Below are positions 1 to 13,982 of a stretch of 64,000 bases of DNA, one piece after another. The translations under genes were made by a program, and so were the position numbers. The stretch spans positions 199,769 through 263,768 of the forward strand of contig CAXAMN010025328.1 of the NCBI GenBank assembly GCA_963970005.1. The letters are read 5' to 3'. Every line of letters starts with the position of its first letter. Positions within the stretch are counted from its first letter, which is position 1. Origin of the DNA: Durusdinium trenchii (lineage: Eukaryota; Sar; Dinophyceae; Suessiales; Symbiodiniaceae). The notes beneath the pieces are model-generated. The model did not search any database and had not been told where the DNA came from. It was given only the letters and a program-made list of their open reading frames with translations.

Positions 1-1139
1 GGCATGATCACCACAATTTCTGCATCTTCTATCCCTTTCCAAGCTCCAAGCCTAGCGCAGCTCCATCGCTCAGGAGAAGGAAGTCCTCTTTCAAGCGCGA
101 ACAAAAAGCATACCAACTTGGCAGCCAATGGTTAAAGCCCAGCGATTCGCTCCCAGTGTGCATCTTCTCAACCCGGCAACTCCCCCCGGCACGTGGTGCA
201 GCGTCGCTTCGCTGCCTCGCGCACGCGCACGTGGTTCCCTTCCTCGGGGCGCCCTATTCGGTCTGGCGATCCTGGGTCGGTGAGGCGAAGTCTCAGCGCG
301 GTCTGAGGATGGCAGTTGAGCCAGTTGACCAGCCAACTCGTTCACACGCCGGCCTCCGACTTTTAGGCCAGAGCTCGAGGCGATCTGGATGAGCGGCCCA
401 AGCGTGTGATGGAAGACAGTGAGCTGGACGTGGATGATGGTCATGAAGGAGGTCATCCGCGGAGCGTGGCATTGAAGAGACCTGACAGGGACTTCAAGCA
501 ACATGTTCTCTACGAACATACCGACTAGATTGAGGACATCAGCAAAAAATATATATTATATTAGATCATATGTGATGATATGGGAATATACAGTATCGTT
601 TTGATATCTGAGGACACTCGTCCAAAGTCCACTGGAATTCAAAGTAGTGACTCAAATTCGCATCTTGGCCAACTCACAAACACGGGAATGGGGATTGGTG
701 CAAACTTTAGACTTTAGGCAAAGATCCCAAGATCAAAACCTGATGCATGTCGGTAGCCCTGTTCTGTACTGGTGTAACTATGGTGGGTGTACCCCATAAG
801 TAACAGTGGCTGATGATGGTTACTAAAGGCCATCCTCAAAAAATCGTGATATTCTTTTTACCGACGCCAATATGGCTTACTGCGACACAGCCTAGCCATT
901 GGGATATGATTTTTCACACTCCCATTCACCGACCCAAACCTCTTGCCCAAGTGTTATTGACAAACATCATGAAGCGACAGTGATGGAACAAATCCCCGGT
1001 TTGGCCAAGAGCAGGACCCGTCCTCAACGCCACAGCCCCTGCGGAGAACAGCCATGTCAAAAGGAGCTGGCATATTCCTCCTCCGGCTTTGGTATTAGTC
1101 AAGTATTTCCATGTGTCAGGCTAGATGTGGATACCTCTG
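1..1139. other. stretch without a supported gene
   Basis: No ORF here has a recognisable domain or convincing codon use. About 771-870 holds one divergent copy of the dispersed repeat family listed separately. The minus-strand ORF at 91-519 lies in a G/C-rich patch and is not supported. Confidence 0.5.
771..870 (+). repeat. dispersed short repeat, copy A (divergent)
   Basis: Shares with the copies at 18243, 38350, 40372 and 40482 the order GGGTGT-CCC, then TAACAGTGG, TGATGATGGTTA, TAAAGGCC and CAAAAAATCGTGATA. It is the most divergent copy and was recognised only by comparison with 18243-18372. It could be a SINE, a MITE or an intron-borne element; nothing in it codes. Confidence 0.5.
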
Positions 1140-1241
1140 CACTCCAACTCACTAACATGGAAGTAGAAAACCACCTGTTCGTAAAGGAAAGTAGTCTTCC
1201 AAGGGACCGTTTTCCACTTCCATGTTAGTGAGTTGGAGTGT
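1140..1241. repeat. hairpin repeat (inverted arms of about 31 bp)
   Basis: The left arm 1140-1170 and right arm 1210-1241 are reverse complements with a single mismatch, separated by about 39 bp. A second, one-armed copy of the left arm plus loop lies at 33144-33202, so this is a mobile or dispersed element and not a chance palindrome. It ends about 20 bp before a candidate splice acceptor (1262), so it may sit in an intron, as introner-type elements do. Confidence 0.75.
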
Positions 1242-1262
1242 ATATGGTTCCTTTGAACCAAG

Positions 1263-1403
1263 AGACCTTGATGTCCATGGCGATCAGAAGAACCACTTCT
1301 TGAGGCCAAAGGAACATGAGGTCCGTCGTCGTGATCTACTCATTCGAAAGGGTTTTCGACCCATCACCTTCGAGGAATTTTTGTTGATGAATTCTGTCGC
1401 CAG
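1263..1403 (+). CDS. candidate internal exon, product unknown
   Basis: An open stretch of 141 bp (47 codons, phase 2 to phase 2) bounded by an AG acceptor at 1261-1262 and a good donor, CCAG|GTGGGT, at 1404. The predicted peptide is charged and protein-like, with a segment rich in Arg, Glu and Lys followed by GFRPITFEEFLL. I do not recognise the family. The hairpin repeat just upstream would lie in the preceding intron. The alternative is a chance ORF; only a transcript would decide. Confidence 0.35.
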
Positions 1404-4400
1404 GTGGGTGTGGATAATGTGTGGATATACTATCTTCTCTTCAGAGGTATGGTGATATGGCTGTGAGTCATGGCAGCAGCATACCGAATGGTTGAATTTG
1501 GTGGACCTAGGGTGAGCAATCCGTCAGAGGTCAAGTAGCGGTCGTCGGTCGGGCCACGGCCACGGCCAGTCATTCGCAATCCAAGTCACCGAGTCATTCG
1601 CCCGTTTAAATCGCTGCGTCGATCAGGTCTGAGATGGCTGGCATGGAGTCATTCCCCTTGGCCACCCGGATATCTGGTCAGTCAGTTGCATAGGTGCATA
1701 GTCTTGTTTTACCATGTTTTACCTATCGCATGGATGCCACGGCTGCTGGACAAAGTTTAAATGCCATGTGTTTGGAAGAGCGAAACTCGGAATATCACGA
1801 AATCCTGCGTGACAGAATGGCTTTAGGATGCTTTAGCTGCTAGTGCAGGATTTCACTCATGTTCCAAGGGACGCCGGCAGGACACGCAAAAACAAGGAGG
1901 TGCAGTAAACCAAAATAATTCAAAAAAAACACAAGCTACGCAAATCGCCATGCTATCGCTTGAGGGGCCATCCACCTTTAGCATCCTTTAGCCAAGCGTG
2001 ATCAAAGCAGCTACTGCAGGCCAAACGTTGGGGGGGGGGCTGTGGAAGGGGGCAGGGTACAGAACATCATTTTGTTCATCCAAGTTGCCCAAAGAACCAT
2101 CATCCACTGCATCCGGTGGAAACCTCACATCGATCCGCTCAGTGACTCGGCTTCCGTGGTAGGACTTCTGAAGTGCCACGATTCAGTGATCTTCGAACCA
2201 CAAGCCACGCATAGCACAGCCACGCATTCCATCTGAGGCCCCTTTCGTCACATGGTGCTGAAGTGATCTTCAATCCTCACATGTTTAGCTCTTCCAGCTC
2301 CCTCGACGTTGAACAGAGATTCTGGGCGTCCCACCAGCGCCCGCCTCCGTGCTCTTCTGCACGAACGCACACGTCACAGAACGTCACCATCTCCGAATCC
2401 TCAACCTGTCGAAGCTCCAACGAACCTGTCGAGGCCATGCCACGTGATGTCCCCGCCACGAGCGCTGCCAAGGCGAGCGGCTTCTGTTTCCCACTGCAGC
2501 TGATGGTGACAATGAGAGTGCTCGACCTCAGTGGCCTACGCACTGGCCCTTTCCGGGTGGTGGATGGACGTGAAGTGACCGGGGTGTCACCGGTGTTGCC
2601 GTTGACGTGAAGAGCGGTCGAGCAGCTGAGCAGCTAAGCTGCTCCAAAGACATGGTCTCCATGATCTCTACATCGAGGGTCAATCAATTATAACGTCATC
2701 CCAGGTCCATCTGGCCAAGTTGGCAACACAACGATTGACAGATCAGGGCAGCTTGGGCAGCTCAGCATGTGGAAGCTTCACCTCAGCTGCAAAACCCACG
2801 CCTGCACCACCTCCCGAATGATTTTTTTGCAGCTTCAACATCCACTAAGGAACCAAACTAGGATAACTAGGCACATCCCTGATATTCCTTGATCCATCTT
2901 CCACTGCTAGCTGCTAACCCAACCATGTTTCATATCAGCTTCGGGCTCCTGGTTCTCTCTTTTTTCCCGTTTTCATGGCATAGAATGGCGAACGGTCAAT
3001 GAAGAAACCAAGGGACGAAAGCGTTCTCCACTCCTGAGTGATGTGTGTTGTCTTTTTTGTTTAAATGTTTCTATTATATATAGATATTTCTGTCTGTACG
3101 CGTTGACCACTCCTCTGAGTGCTGTGTGTTTTTTGGTATTCTGTCTCTGTCTCTCTCTCTGTTTGCGTGCCTGGCCCCCACCTCTTTCCCCAACTGGACA
3201 CGTCACGTCGCCCGAACCTCGCCGCTTCCTCTGGGCCTCGAACGGCCGACGCCTTCCGTGCGCCGCCCCGCGCCGGACACAACCCGCCCACGACGCTGCC
3301 ATCAACAAGCATAAACGACGCCAATGGATCCAGGTCGCCATCATATCTCCCTCACTTCAGCGCGGAAAAAAATGGTCGAACAGGCCTGGCAGTAGCAGTT
3401 TCCTTCTTCCTGGCCGAACTGGGGGTGGGTGTTGGATGGCTGTGGGGTACTAGATGCCTAGGCTTTTGCCACAAGAGACGCCTTGAGAGACGACGATTTC
3501 GACACGTGGCCCGGGCCGACTATGCGAAGTCCGACAGGACTTCGACCAGGATTCGACTGGATAGACCTGGCTGCCTTGGCTCTACCTCATCAGGCCCTGC
3601 CAAATGTACTGCCCAAAGTCGTCCGCCGCAAATGTCACCTCTGAAGTGACATGGAAGCCGGATGTTCCATGTTCTCTGCATCCTACAATCTGGACGTGGC
3701 TCAAAGACCTTTGTGCCGCACTTGGTGTTCTGTGATGGTTTCCCAGGATATGGATTAGGTCGAAAATTTTGTCCAAAGGTTAACAATCTTTCCTAGGCGA
3801 CCGGGCTTGAGATCACTGGCTGCTAGCGGCAACTGAGTAGGTGGCGTTGACGAACTCGCCCTGATGTAACCTCATCGATCAAGGCCGAAAGCATCCTGAA
3901 TCTGAGGGTTGTTGTGAAAACTTGGTTCTCTGGCCAAGCTGACTTGAAGGCCACTTCATGGTGGCTCATTCAACTTCATGTGCTGATCTCACCTCTGCCT
4001 GGCACTGCATCTGAACTGACCATCTGGAGCTTAATGCCTGTCTCCGGACCATTACTTCGTGGAAACCACTCCGTGGTGGACAACTGGCCGGAAGCACTGA
4101 GTGGACCCGCTGGAAGCACTGAGAGGACGTGACACTCTGTATGAAAACTCTTGGAGTGCTTCGCAAAGCTTGGCCCTTAAACGAAGGAATGAGACCCGAA
4201 AAGAACGACTACATGTGTCACTGACCACTCAGTACAACTACAGTACATTGTTTGCAGTTGTTTCCAGAACTTGTGTCCGATGTCTTCTTCTTTACTGGCT
4301 GTGAGGCTAAGCTTGTTGTGGGAAGGGGCTGACACAAGTTGTGATCTTCAACAGGATCAGAGTAACATGAACAACAAGCACTTGCAATGGCTTTAGATGC

Positions 4401-7400
4401 GGCCCAACTTCTCCCCACCCCCTGGTGAGAACCGACTAACGAAGCATGCCAAGTGATGGTGAACACTGCCAGAATCCACGAGCAATCTTTCATCCCTCTC
4501 TTCATGGGCCATGCACATGCCAAACCATGTCGACACCTACCCTGCAAAGACTTCATGACCTGGCTTCCCCCGACTCAGCATCATGCCCGGGCTGAGAAAA
4601 GTGCCCCTCAGGCATCATTGCTGCAAAACATCCAAGCAACTTTGAAGCGGATGTTCCTTTTCAAAGCTTTTCCGTGAGTAGCTTGACGTGCTCAACAAAG
4701 GCACATCCATTTCACATGGAGTCAGCGCATCAAACAGTTTCTTTGGAGGTTTCTGAATGGATCTGAACGGCAAAGTCCAACTCATGAAACGCTGCTTGCG
4801 GGGCTCAGACTTGATCTGCCGGGCGTTCCCACCAGGCGCAGAATGTTTTTCATGGCTCCTGTGTGAAGCAACTGACATGAGCCACCTGAATTAGTTGAGC
4901 AGCTGAGCAAACTGCTGTCCAACACCTTTGTAGCACAAAACCATTCATCTCATCCCCACCGTTTTTGCCTTTCCATCGGGTTCTCCGTCACCCCGATGAG
5001 CTCAAAGTGTGCTTCGAGGCATTTCCACTTCAACATCTCGAGGTCTAGCCTCGCTGGAAGTTGTGCGGACAAACAGGCCAAAGCGTCTCTGCCAAGAGCA
5101 CCAAACGGCTTCACTTCAGAGCTGCTCTTGGGCTGAACAATGGGCAGCTATTGCTGGGAGCTGGTGCATCTGGGGTACCCTTTTCTGGGCAATCGGTGAT
5201 TGACAAGTATTGGAGCTTAAGTAGGTCGGGTGTCTCCGGGAAGGGCCCATGATCCTCATAAACTTCGAACAGCCTGTGCTTTCCGCTTTGGCAGCTGACG
5301 GCATTGACTTCGACGCACTCACGACGCCCAGATCCGTCACAAACTGATCGAGTTCGCCGAAATGCGGACAAAATCGACAAAGAAGACCTTTAAAAGGCAA
5401 AGCATTTATGGCCAACTTGCAGCCTAGCAGCCTAGCAGAGATCGATACCTATCATGGAATTTCAATCTATACGCTTACAAGAAACTTCTTCACTTGGAGC
5501 GGTTGACCCAAATATCTGGTCACACGAACATCTTCGAACAATGCCATGAGCTCAATTGGCTTCTCAGTCTATCAGTCATCATTGGAGTCATCATGGTGTA
5601 ACCAACTCCGACCAACGGAGTATCGCTGGGTCGGTCAACTCCGATGGCTGGAGCGCTTGACCGCATGGCTAGGCGGTCGACCGTCTCGGTGGCACGTGGT
5701 GCACTACGTGGTGCATCCATAAATAGGGTCCGAGACCGTCACTCTTTGACCTAGACATGTGGCTGGTGACCTCAGTCATGCTGGCTTTGGTCAAACATCT
5801 CATGACATCTTCGTTTCTGTCGCCAGAGCTTGGCCAGTTCAGCACCTTGCTTGGCCCTGCAAGCCATGGCGAAAAAGCATGCTCAAGCCATGGCTGATCC
5901 GAATGCTGAAGCGCCGAATCGATCAGCCCCTGACGATCACCACCAGGTGGATCTGTCTTTCCCACTAGTCGAGTGGGAAAATCAAGTGGGAAACTTAAAG
6001 GAAGTGGGAAAACTATTAGTCAAGTTTGATTTCGCTGATCTATCAAAATCAACATATATATAACAATATAGATCTCTGGATGGCGGCCATTTTTCTGCGC
6101 CAGCAAGCGTAGAACACAGTTTCATGCGCATGAGCTTGCGCTGGGCTTAAAAAAACACCTATCGCAGCTATCGCTGATGGCGGACCCCATACCTTAGTAT
6201 ACCTTAAGGGCCTGAAGGCCCTTAGATTGGAAGCTCCGCCAAGCTGCAAAAAGAACCTTCGGCCCATCGAGCAAGTCGTCCTTCAGTGTGCTCCACGTGC
6301 CGTGCAGCGGGACATCGTCCACCAACAACTCGGCGAGACGTCGCCGAGGACTCCAGCTCGCACGGTGACCACGCAGTGTCGTCGGGGGCTCCGAGTGGCG
6401 TGGGTTCCAATGCATAGAAAGGACATGCAGTGTCATCCTCTTCTCAGGACTTTCCCTCAAAGTCAAGTGGAAAGCGTTTCCGACTTCGAGTCACCAGCAG
6501 ACTGTGGTGCAAAAACACGAAACGGGAGGTATGCATCCAACTTTAAAATCCGACATCTTCACTTCCTTTCTGCCGACTCACAATGCCATGAGGCTCCACA
6601 TGAGTGGCTAAGGCTTAAACCAGTCGATCGGAGATCAACGCCCATCACCTCGCTGAAGGACCGAAGGAGCACGGCTGGGGGAATCAAACGCGGAATGGAT
6701 GATGTCGATCTGAACCAATCAGATCCAGCAAAGATCGATAGAAATGCCTCGACTGCACTAGGCTACATAGACGGCTGCGCTAAACATAGACGACGGCTTA
6801 CTTTGCCGAACGCAATGCGTGCTGGCGCTCAAGCTGCAAACATGGTACCTCCACTCAAAGGAGAAGAAACTTCTCGCCTCAGCAATTGCCCAGTCACTGC
6901 TCTTTGTGGCATCGTTTGGGATCGTAAACGGGCACAAAACGAACGGGAAATGCCTCACACCCCGACCGCACCCACCTGCCGAATCCAGGAAGGTCTTCCC
7001 AAAGCCACATCAAAGCGTCACTTTTAATGCGATCCCTGAAGAAGAACCGTTCCCCCTGCCTATGCAGTTGCAATGGCCCTCTGTAACTGTGCAAACACGC
7101 GCAAACCATAGTGTGACCATCTCCGCCCGAGGTTCTTGAGGGAGGCAACGGAAGGAACTACCGGAAGTTCAAACAAGTTATGATCTTCAGCTGTGTCAAC
7201 ATGGGTCACCTGCCTGCAATTTGCCAAGCGCAGTATAGGCTCGATCCTGTGAGGGCAAGCGGTCTTTTTCATTCCTGCAGCACCTGCTGAATCAGTCACA
7301 TGGTGTCACTCCTCGTGCAATCAAGACCCTGACGTCCTGGCCCCCCCTGGGTCCGAGTGTGAAATCCTCTACCAACCGACGTGGTGTACTCAGGGTCCGG

Positions 7401-10400
7401 GTCGTCTTTCAGGGTGTGATCAGCTGAAGGCTTCAATGGACCGGCATCCAACATCGAAGAAGACCACATCGGGAGGCTCATCGACATTCCAGGTGTCACG
7501 CTCATTCCTTCCGGATGGAAGGAATCCTGTCTATGGGAAGTGCTAGGGCTTTGAGAAGAGCACACAAACATGTCTGTGGCACATAGCTTGATCATGTTGG
7601 CGAGACTCTGTGCTGCTTCCTGACTAGTAAAGTCTTACTCTCTTGACAGCACACCGGTACCTTGCTTCTGCATGGATTTGCTCCGACATCTTTCATACAA
7701 GCCTTCAAGTTTGACCCTGCCTCACACAGTCATGGGGACCTTCGTTGGCGGGAGCCTTGCCAAGCACGGGTCGACCAGCCACATGTCTTTCACCGGAGTG
7801 GCGAGCTTCAGCGCCAGCGCACTCCCGGACCCCAGCGGCAGCCGCCGGATCCGATCCATGGCATGGACCGGATGGAGCGACTCTAGTAGGCGGGCCGAGG
7901 AATGGTTCAGCTTCGATGGCAGCGCTTCAAGCAGCCGTCATCGTCATCCGGCAGATATTTTGGTGCTGGGCGCGGGAGCGAAAGGACTCAATGACTCAGT
8001 GGTGGATTCATCCGCATCGAGTGGTGTTCGCTTCCAGTCTCGAGGTGTTCATCCAGGGCCCTCGAACTCCACTCTTCTTAAAATCATCTCCACCCACCTC
8101 GAACCTCCGGCCACCTTCGAACCTGTGACGGAGAACTGATTGGGCTACCGCGGATGGTCGACCTCGGTCTCTGGAAATCACCTGTTGGTCTCCCCTTCTC
8201 TTCAAACGCCTTCCAGACACATTCCAAGTACAGTGAAACCGCTCAGGGCAAGCAAACCGAGGTCCGTCATCAGCGGACATGGTCCAGCAGACTTGTGGAC
8301 ATCAATCAGGCGCTAGCTAAGCAGCTAGGCTAAGCGCCTGATGCTCAGCTGACACTGAAAAGACGTGGGACTTCAAAAGGAGTGATACAGTATGATTTGG
8401 TACCAACCCACGTGGAACCAATGAGACATCCTTTGCGCAAGCATGGTCTGGGGTCTTGAAGAGCTTGCTACCTGGTACCTGATGCACATGCTTGAGGTGA
8501 TTGCAACATATTGCAACTCTGCCTTCCTTCGTCAAAGCTGTAAAGAGCTGAAAGAGTCAAAGGAATCATGACAAATCCTTCATCGTGCGCATGGCAATGT
8601 CCTAGACACCCCGACCTCATGAGATCTTCGAGGCAAAACGTCCAAGTCTGCAAGAATTGTCCAAGAGAAGGAAGGACTCCCTGATCAAAGGAGCTTAACT
8701 GTTTTCTAAATATTTTGCTCATCAAGATTTATCAAGTATTATCGACGGTGTTTTTTCGGCTATCAACCGTTCTTCTCTACATTGATAGGGTGATGCAGCT
8801 CAAGGTCGACTTGACCCAACATCGCACGGCTCTGCCATGCACGGCGCGGTGCTGGCACTCATCAGTGCCGTGTCAGTCTGGCCGGGTCCAACATGCGTCC
8901 TCATGTGTTGCTGCTTCATCCGTGTCCAATTATCAGATTCCAGGAGTGCTTAACATTGGGAGCCCGGAAATATCCGGAAATCCAATCACATCCCGATCCA
9001 CCCGTGCAATAGAGCCTGGGAAGGTCTATCAATGGCCTTTGGCCAGCCAATGATCACATCTTCACGGGCATTTTGGTGCCGACACTCAACGATTGCGAGA
9101 ATTTTATGCGCCATACTGCAAGTTTTGTGCGCAACCACCTTGGGGATTGCACACATAGTACGTTGGCTTAAGAACACCGTTGGAGATGGGACTTCCTATG
9201 GTTTTGGTGGGAATGCTCCAGTCAATCACGCTCACGGACTTGACTTCCTGCACCAAGGGTGCGAAGATAACAAGGCCATCTCTTCCAAGAAATCAGGATG
9301 GATCTTGAAAGTCAATGCTCTAGTGATCCACAAGCCTGGAAGGGGTTGGGAGGCTTTCTCTCCCTCCCTTCTCTTCAGATTGGACCAGTGCGGATGTCAT
9401 GGTTCAGGCATACCACCCCAGGGGCCTATGAATCAACCACATGGCTTGACATATCTAAGATCCACCATTTTTTGGACAACGTACGAACGAAGTGAACCCT
9501 GGAACCATGAGACCCGGAACCATCAGATGCAGCTGTCAGTATGTCGGGCTGCCGCGCTAAACCAGCGCGCCCTCCACCTTCAGAAAGTCCAACAAACCGG
9601 TCGCCATCACGCGCCCTACTTCAAGGCCAGCTCTGTTGCGTTGAGTCTCCATGGCGTTCAGTTCGGCGTTTCTGCTTCGGCAACCCCCTTGAGATCGAAA
9701 GAAACCTCAGCTCTTGGGGGGCAGCTTTTGGACCTTCAGGCAGGATCGGGTGAAGGGTTCACCTAGGCTTTGTCATCATACCACTCTACCTAGGCTGAGC
9801 ACACACACCAATGTCGTGTTGTGACTGAGTGGCACCCTTTCGGACCGAGCTTCCTCAAGACAACATGGAAAGACCTGAACTTCCACGAATCTAGAAGGTC
9901 GCAAATTCTCGCTCTTGGATCATTCTTGGATCAGCTTGGATCGAGTCTTCAGGCATCTTAGCACACAACAGCTGCCGGTCGGCGTGACCCTCACTTCACT
10001 CCATAGGTTGAAGCTTCAACTTCTTGAAAGCTTAGCTTCTCTTTTGGCTTTGAGGATTCTCCCCTAAATAACCTTCTCTGATCACCTCTGGACTGCTTTC
10101 CATACCCACACGTCATGACGTAACTGAGTGAAATGGATGGCCGAGCAACGTGCAAGGGTACAAGGGAGCGGCCCCTGAAACAGGTCGTCGTCCCCTAAAG
10201 GTTCCGTCATCACCTTGACTGGGCCTTTGACTCGGCCTGGCTGTCTAGAGACCTGTGCGTTAACTAGAAGGTCTCCAAGGGACGGCGATCACGAAGACGG
10301 ACCATCCAGCCATATACGGAGGAACTTTGACTTGAGACTTGGCTGGAACAGGCAAAAAAAAGGAACCCCAGAAATAGGACCGCAGACCTTCCAGCCACTT

Positions 10401-13400
10401 GACCTCATCATAGGAACCTGCGAAAACCCAGCGGCATTGGAACATCTGATCGTTTCTTCTTAACCTCAAGATGAGCTTCCCACGCAGCCGGTGTAATGAA
10501 GCAAGGCCAATCGGCACACGTGAAACACACGGTCCTCAGAGTCAGGTAGTGGGCCATCTCCGCGGTTGTATGAAAATTCTTCAGAGGAAAGGTGTCTTGT
10601 CTCGGGGGCGCCGCCTGCCTTCTAAGGGGCCTCCCTGACCCTGCGGGGTCTCCTTAACTAACAAAGCCTAACAAAGCCTTCAGGGAATCGAACCGTTTCG
10701 AACTGGAAAGCACGAGAGAGCCTGGAGCTGGAAAAACGAGCGGCAGTCCTTCCGAAAACCCTCCAACGTACGTGGCCTGCATCGACAAACCAATTCGAGG
10801 ACTGCGGGAGAAACATTCCGGAGGGGCTTCCTACCAGCGGCTTTTGGCTGCTTTCAAGTGGTGACCTCAACGTCCCAACATTTCGGCCGGAGCTCAAAAC
10901 TGACAAGCTGTGTGATGACAGAACGTTTGCAAAGCGCAAGAGCGGCGACATCAGAAAAAACCATGGCACTCTTCAACACGAGTGTCCACGCAAAGAAGGT
11001 CCGAACAGACTCCGTAGAATGCGAACCAGAGTGAGTTCTAAACCTCCTTTTCTTTCAGCCAGCCTCCCAAGAGGTCGGGGGGGGGCCCGCCCAACATCGC
11101 GCCTTTACCACGCCGGTTCCGCGCACGGACCCATCCGCGGAACCATCTTGAAGCTCACGCAAGAGCGCGGCTTTCAGCAAGGTTCGCCTTCCCAAAGCAG
11201 CGCAGGCATTTCTCGATTCTGCGACTTGGTCCTGTGTTTTCTGCGTGTGGTTTCCACTGAGCCCAAACTGCCGCCCACTTATGAGTTTGGGGCGGCGATT
11301 TTGCAGATTCCGCTTCAACATTACTGAGCTCTGTCGTTCGTTGCTGCACCGAGCTCATCAAGATGGATAGAGGTAGCTCCAGATGGATAGAGGTCCTGAA
11401 CATCTACTAGTCCAACTTCTGCCTGGTCGTTGCATGCACACGCAAGGCACTGAGAACGGGAAGATGAACCTGCACTGTCTGTGACGAGACACGTGGGGCC
11501 AAGGCCAAGTTGGACATCATCCACCAGCCATTTTTGATCTGCTGGTGGGCAAAGTTGTCCAGAGACGATTTTGGATCAGGCAACCCAGGTTTTTGGCGCA
11601 CAGTTGCTGAGAACAAGAGATGAGAATTGCTCAAGCACATGAAGGCCTAGATTCATCTTGTTTCTATGCTGGCCAATTCCACATCTAAATTGAAAGGCTG
11701 CCTGTTGCTGAGATTTGGTCCATCAACAGGCCGCCCAATGAGACATTGAAAGAGTGAACAGCTTGGCGGCGGATCTAGCTCCCACCCAGGCGAGATCCAG
11801 CGGAAGTGCACTGGCACCTGACTCTTTATGCACAAGTTGTCCAGGCATCGCGGCATCCTCCTCTCTCAACTCTCCTCTCAACGAGACCATGCGGCCATGC
11901 ATGGATGTGTAGGCTTTGCGTGCTGGATGATGGAACATCGGTTGGCAGCATCCGGCTATGCCGCTATGCAAAATCACTCAGATCGAGCCTTTGGTCTCAA
12001 AGATATGCGATGAATCTGCCCAGGTAGCCGGAAAAAATCCGCCGCCCTGGAATTAATGCTTCTCTAAAGCTTGATCTCTATATATCCCTATTATGCTAGT
12101 TTGGGTTTGCCGCAGTCCTGCCTGCTCTGTGTCCAAGTCCCTGCATTTCCACAACTTGCTGCAGTTTTATGAGGTCCTCTTAGAATTCACAGGCGAGCGG
12201 CGAGTGTCTGTGAGGTGGGTTGATGCACCCACACAACTTGTATTTGCTCAATGGCTGATCCCTAAGCCTCAAAAAGAAATAACTCAACGGAAGGTCGGAC
12301 GTGCGACACGTCCCCGGATCCTCAAACTCAATTGTTAAAGGGACCCAGCTTCTTTAGGATAAAGATCTGTCCATCTCTGTCTCTCAAAAAAATGTGTGGG
12401 CACACTATAGCTGCAGGCATCTGTCAGTCACATTGGGCTGACTGACTCCTGCTCTGCAAGAGGTGCATCTTAACCCCCACAAAACTTGGTATACAATGGT
12501 ACACCCCAAACGATCCAAGCCTTGCATAAGAATGGCTGGGTGATGATTTCTCTTTACTGGGCAAAAAGTGATCCGCAACATGTTCAGTTTCGATCCACAC
12601 GCGCCGCTTCGATTCCTTCGCTGAGAAGATGGATCAAGCAAGGTAGGTCGCGCCCTTCTGCCGCCGATCAGGCTTGACCAACGGCACTTTGAAAAGTAAA
12701 ACTGGACAGGCTGAGGGGGCTGAAGTGAGAACAGGGCTTGCGCAAAGGGGGCTTAGTGGGGCTTCTGCCAGTTGCATGGCATCTGACTTCTTTCAACACC
12801 TGCTAGGCCTAGCTGCTAGGCAGCTGAAAGGCTTCTTCTAAGGCCAGTGATGTATTCTGAACAAATGCTTCGTGGAGAGTGCACCCTTGAAAACAGCCCA
12901 TGTACAAAAAGAAGGTAAAAGGACACAGCAAGCAAGGCGTTGTCTGGGCGGCTAGAGTCAAACAGCTCGGCTTTACACAAGCTTCTGGAGCACATTCAAC
13001 CGTTCTTTCCGTTGGGACACCCAAGCAGGGCCAATGCTCATCAGCCTGACTGGAAGGCGATGATCTGGCTGAAACCCACATCTCGTGCGGTCCGCCTTTG
13101 GGTGGAGTGGCATGTCCTCCCGCGTCTCTAAGCCATCAAAAGCCATCACCATCCTTTTCCACCCAGCATCTGAACATTCTGAACTGCAAATCTCATGCAA
13201 GTTCAAGTGTACCGGCGCACGAGTTCAAGTTCCCACCAATTGATGGACCTCTTTCAGGGACTGGCAGCTGGAACTAGCCGTTTGGGGAACCGTTGGCCAG
13301 CACCACTGGAGTCCAGTTGGGCAGCCTTCGCGGTGGTTGAGGCTGTTTCCACTGGACATCTGGACGTCCAGTCCTCCACTCTTCTGAACTCAGTTAGGGT

Positions 13401-13752
13401 CCAAGGACTAAGCTGTGGTCAAACAATCCATCGAATCCATCCGCATCTGCTTCCGGCAAAGCAACACCATCCACTGGCCGGCATCTCTTCAAGCAATCAG
13501 TGCCGAGGCTTCGCGGATGAGCTGCGAAGCTAAGGCACCAGGCGGAATCGGAATCGAGACCTGTTGCGACTGAGTCTGGGGTCTAAAAAACAGATGTCCT
13601 CATTTGCAAAGATCAGTGAGTTCCATACTTTCCTCTGGGTCGTCACATCCTTTCGCCTTGTTCCCCTGGCACCGTTCCTCACGACCGCGGTGGCCGCCAG
13701 CGACGCACTCGGCGGAGGCGGCCACGAGCCTAGATGCGGCAGTGAGGTTAGA
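1404..13752. other. long stretch without a firmly supported gene
   Basis: Mostly mixed-composition non-coding DNA. Several ORFs of 60-270 codons occur on both strands (for example 6227-7027 plus, 6194-6466 minus, 5111-5380 minus, 10260-10517 minus, 2277-2543 minus). Some parts look protein-like, but none has a recognised domain, and overlapping frames on the opposite strand look equally good. Some may be exons of intron-rich genes. No RNA gene or transposase was seen. Confidence 0.4.
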
Positions 13753-13982
13753 CGAGCGAGGAAGAATCGAAATGACAAAAGGTCCTAGTAGATTCCTGTT
13801 GCTAGTAATTACAAGTGCATCGCTAGTAGGAACAAGTGCCTTACTGGTAGTAACAATGTTTGCTAGTAATTTTCATTTAATTCTAATTGTTACTACTAGT
13901 AAGGCACTTGTTTCTACTAGCTTCTTGTTACTACCAGTAAGGCACTTGTTACTAGAAGCGAGGCTGAAGAATCGAAATGACA
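13753..13982. repeat. MITE-like triple inverted repeat between 17-bp direct repeats
   Basis: Three copies of a segment built around CAAGTGCCTTACT lie here. The first, near 13835, is in plus orientation. The other two, near 13900 and 13932, are reverse complements of it, so the first two can form a strong hairpin. The block is flanked by the perfect direct repeat GAAGAATCGAAATGACA at 13761-13777 and 13966-13982, with weaker similarity just upstream of each copy. This fits a small non-autonomous element or a local duplication. No coding capacity. Confidence 0.65.

Noticed and set aside
840-900. Resemblance to the dinoflagellate spliced-leader (CCAATATGGCTTA)
   Set aside because: Only a short partial match; the full conserved 22-nt leader was not seen anywhere in the window.
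6227-7027. 266-codon plus-strand ORF
   Set aside because: Low-complexity, Arg/Pro/Ser-scattered composition with no motif; a shorter minus-strand frame over the same DNA looks at least as protein-like.
9032-9766. 244-codon plus-strand ORF
   Set aside because: No domain, odd composition, and no supporting splice or codon signal.
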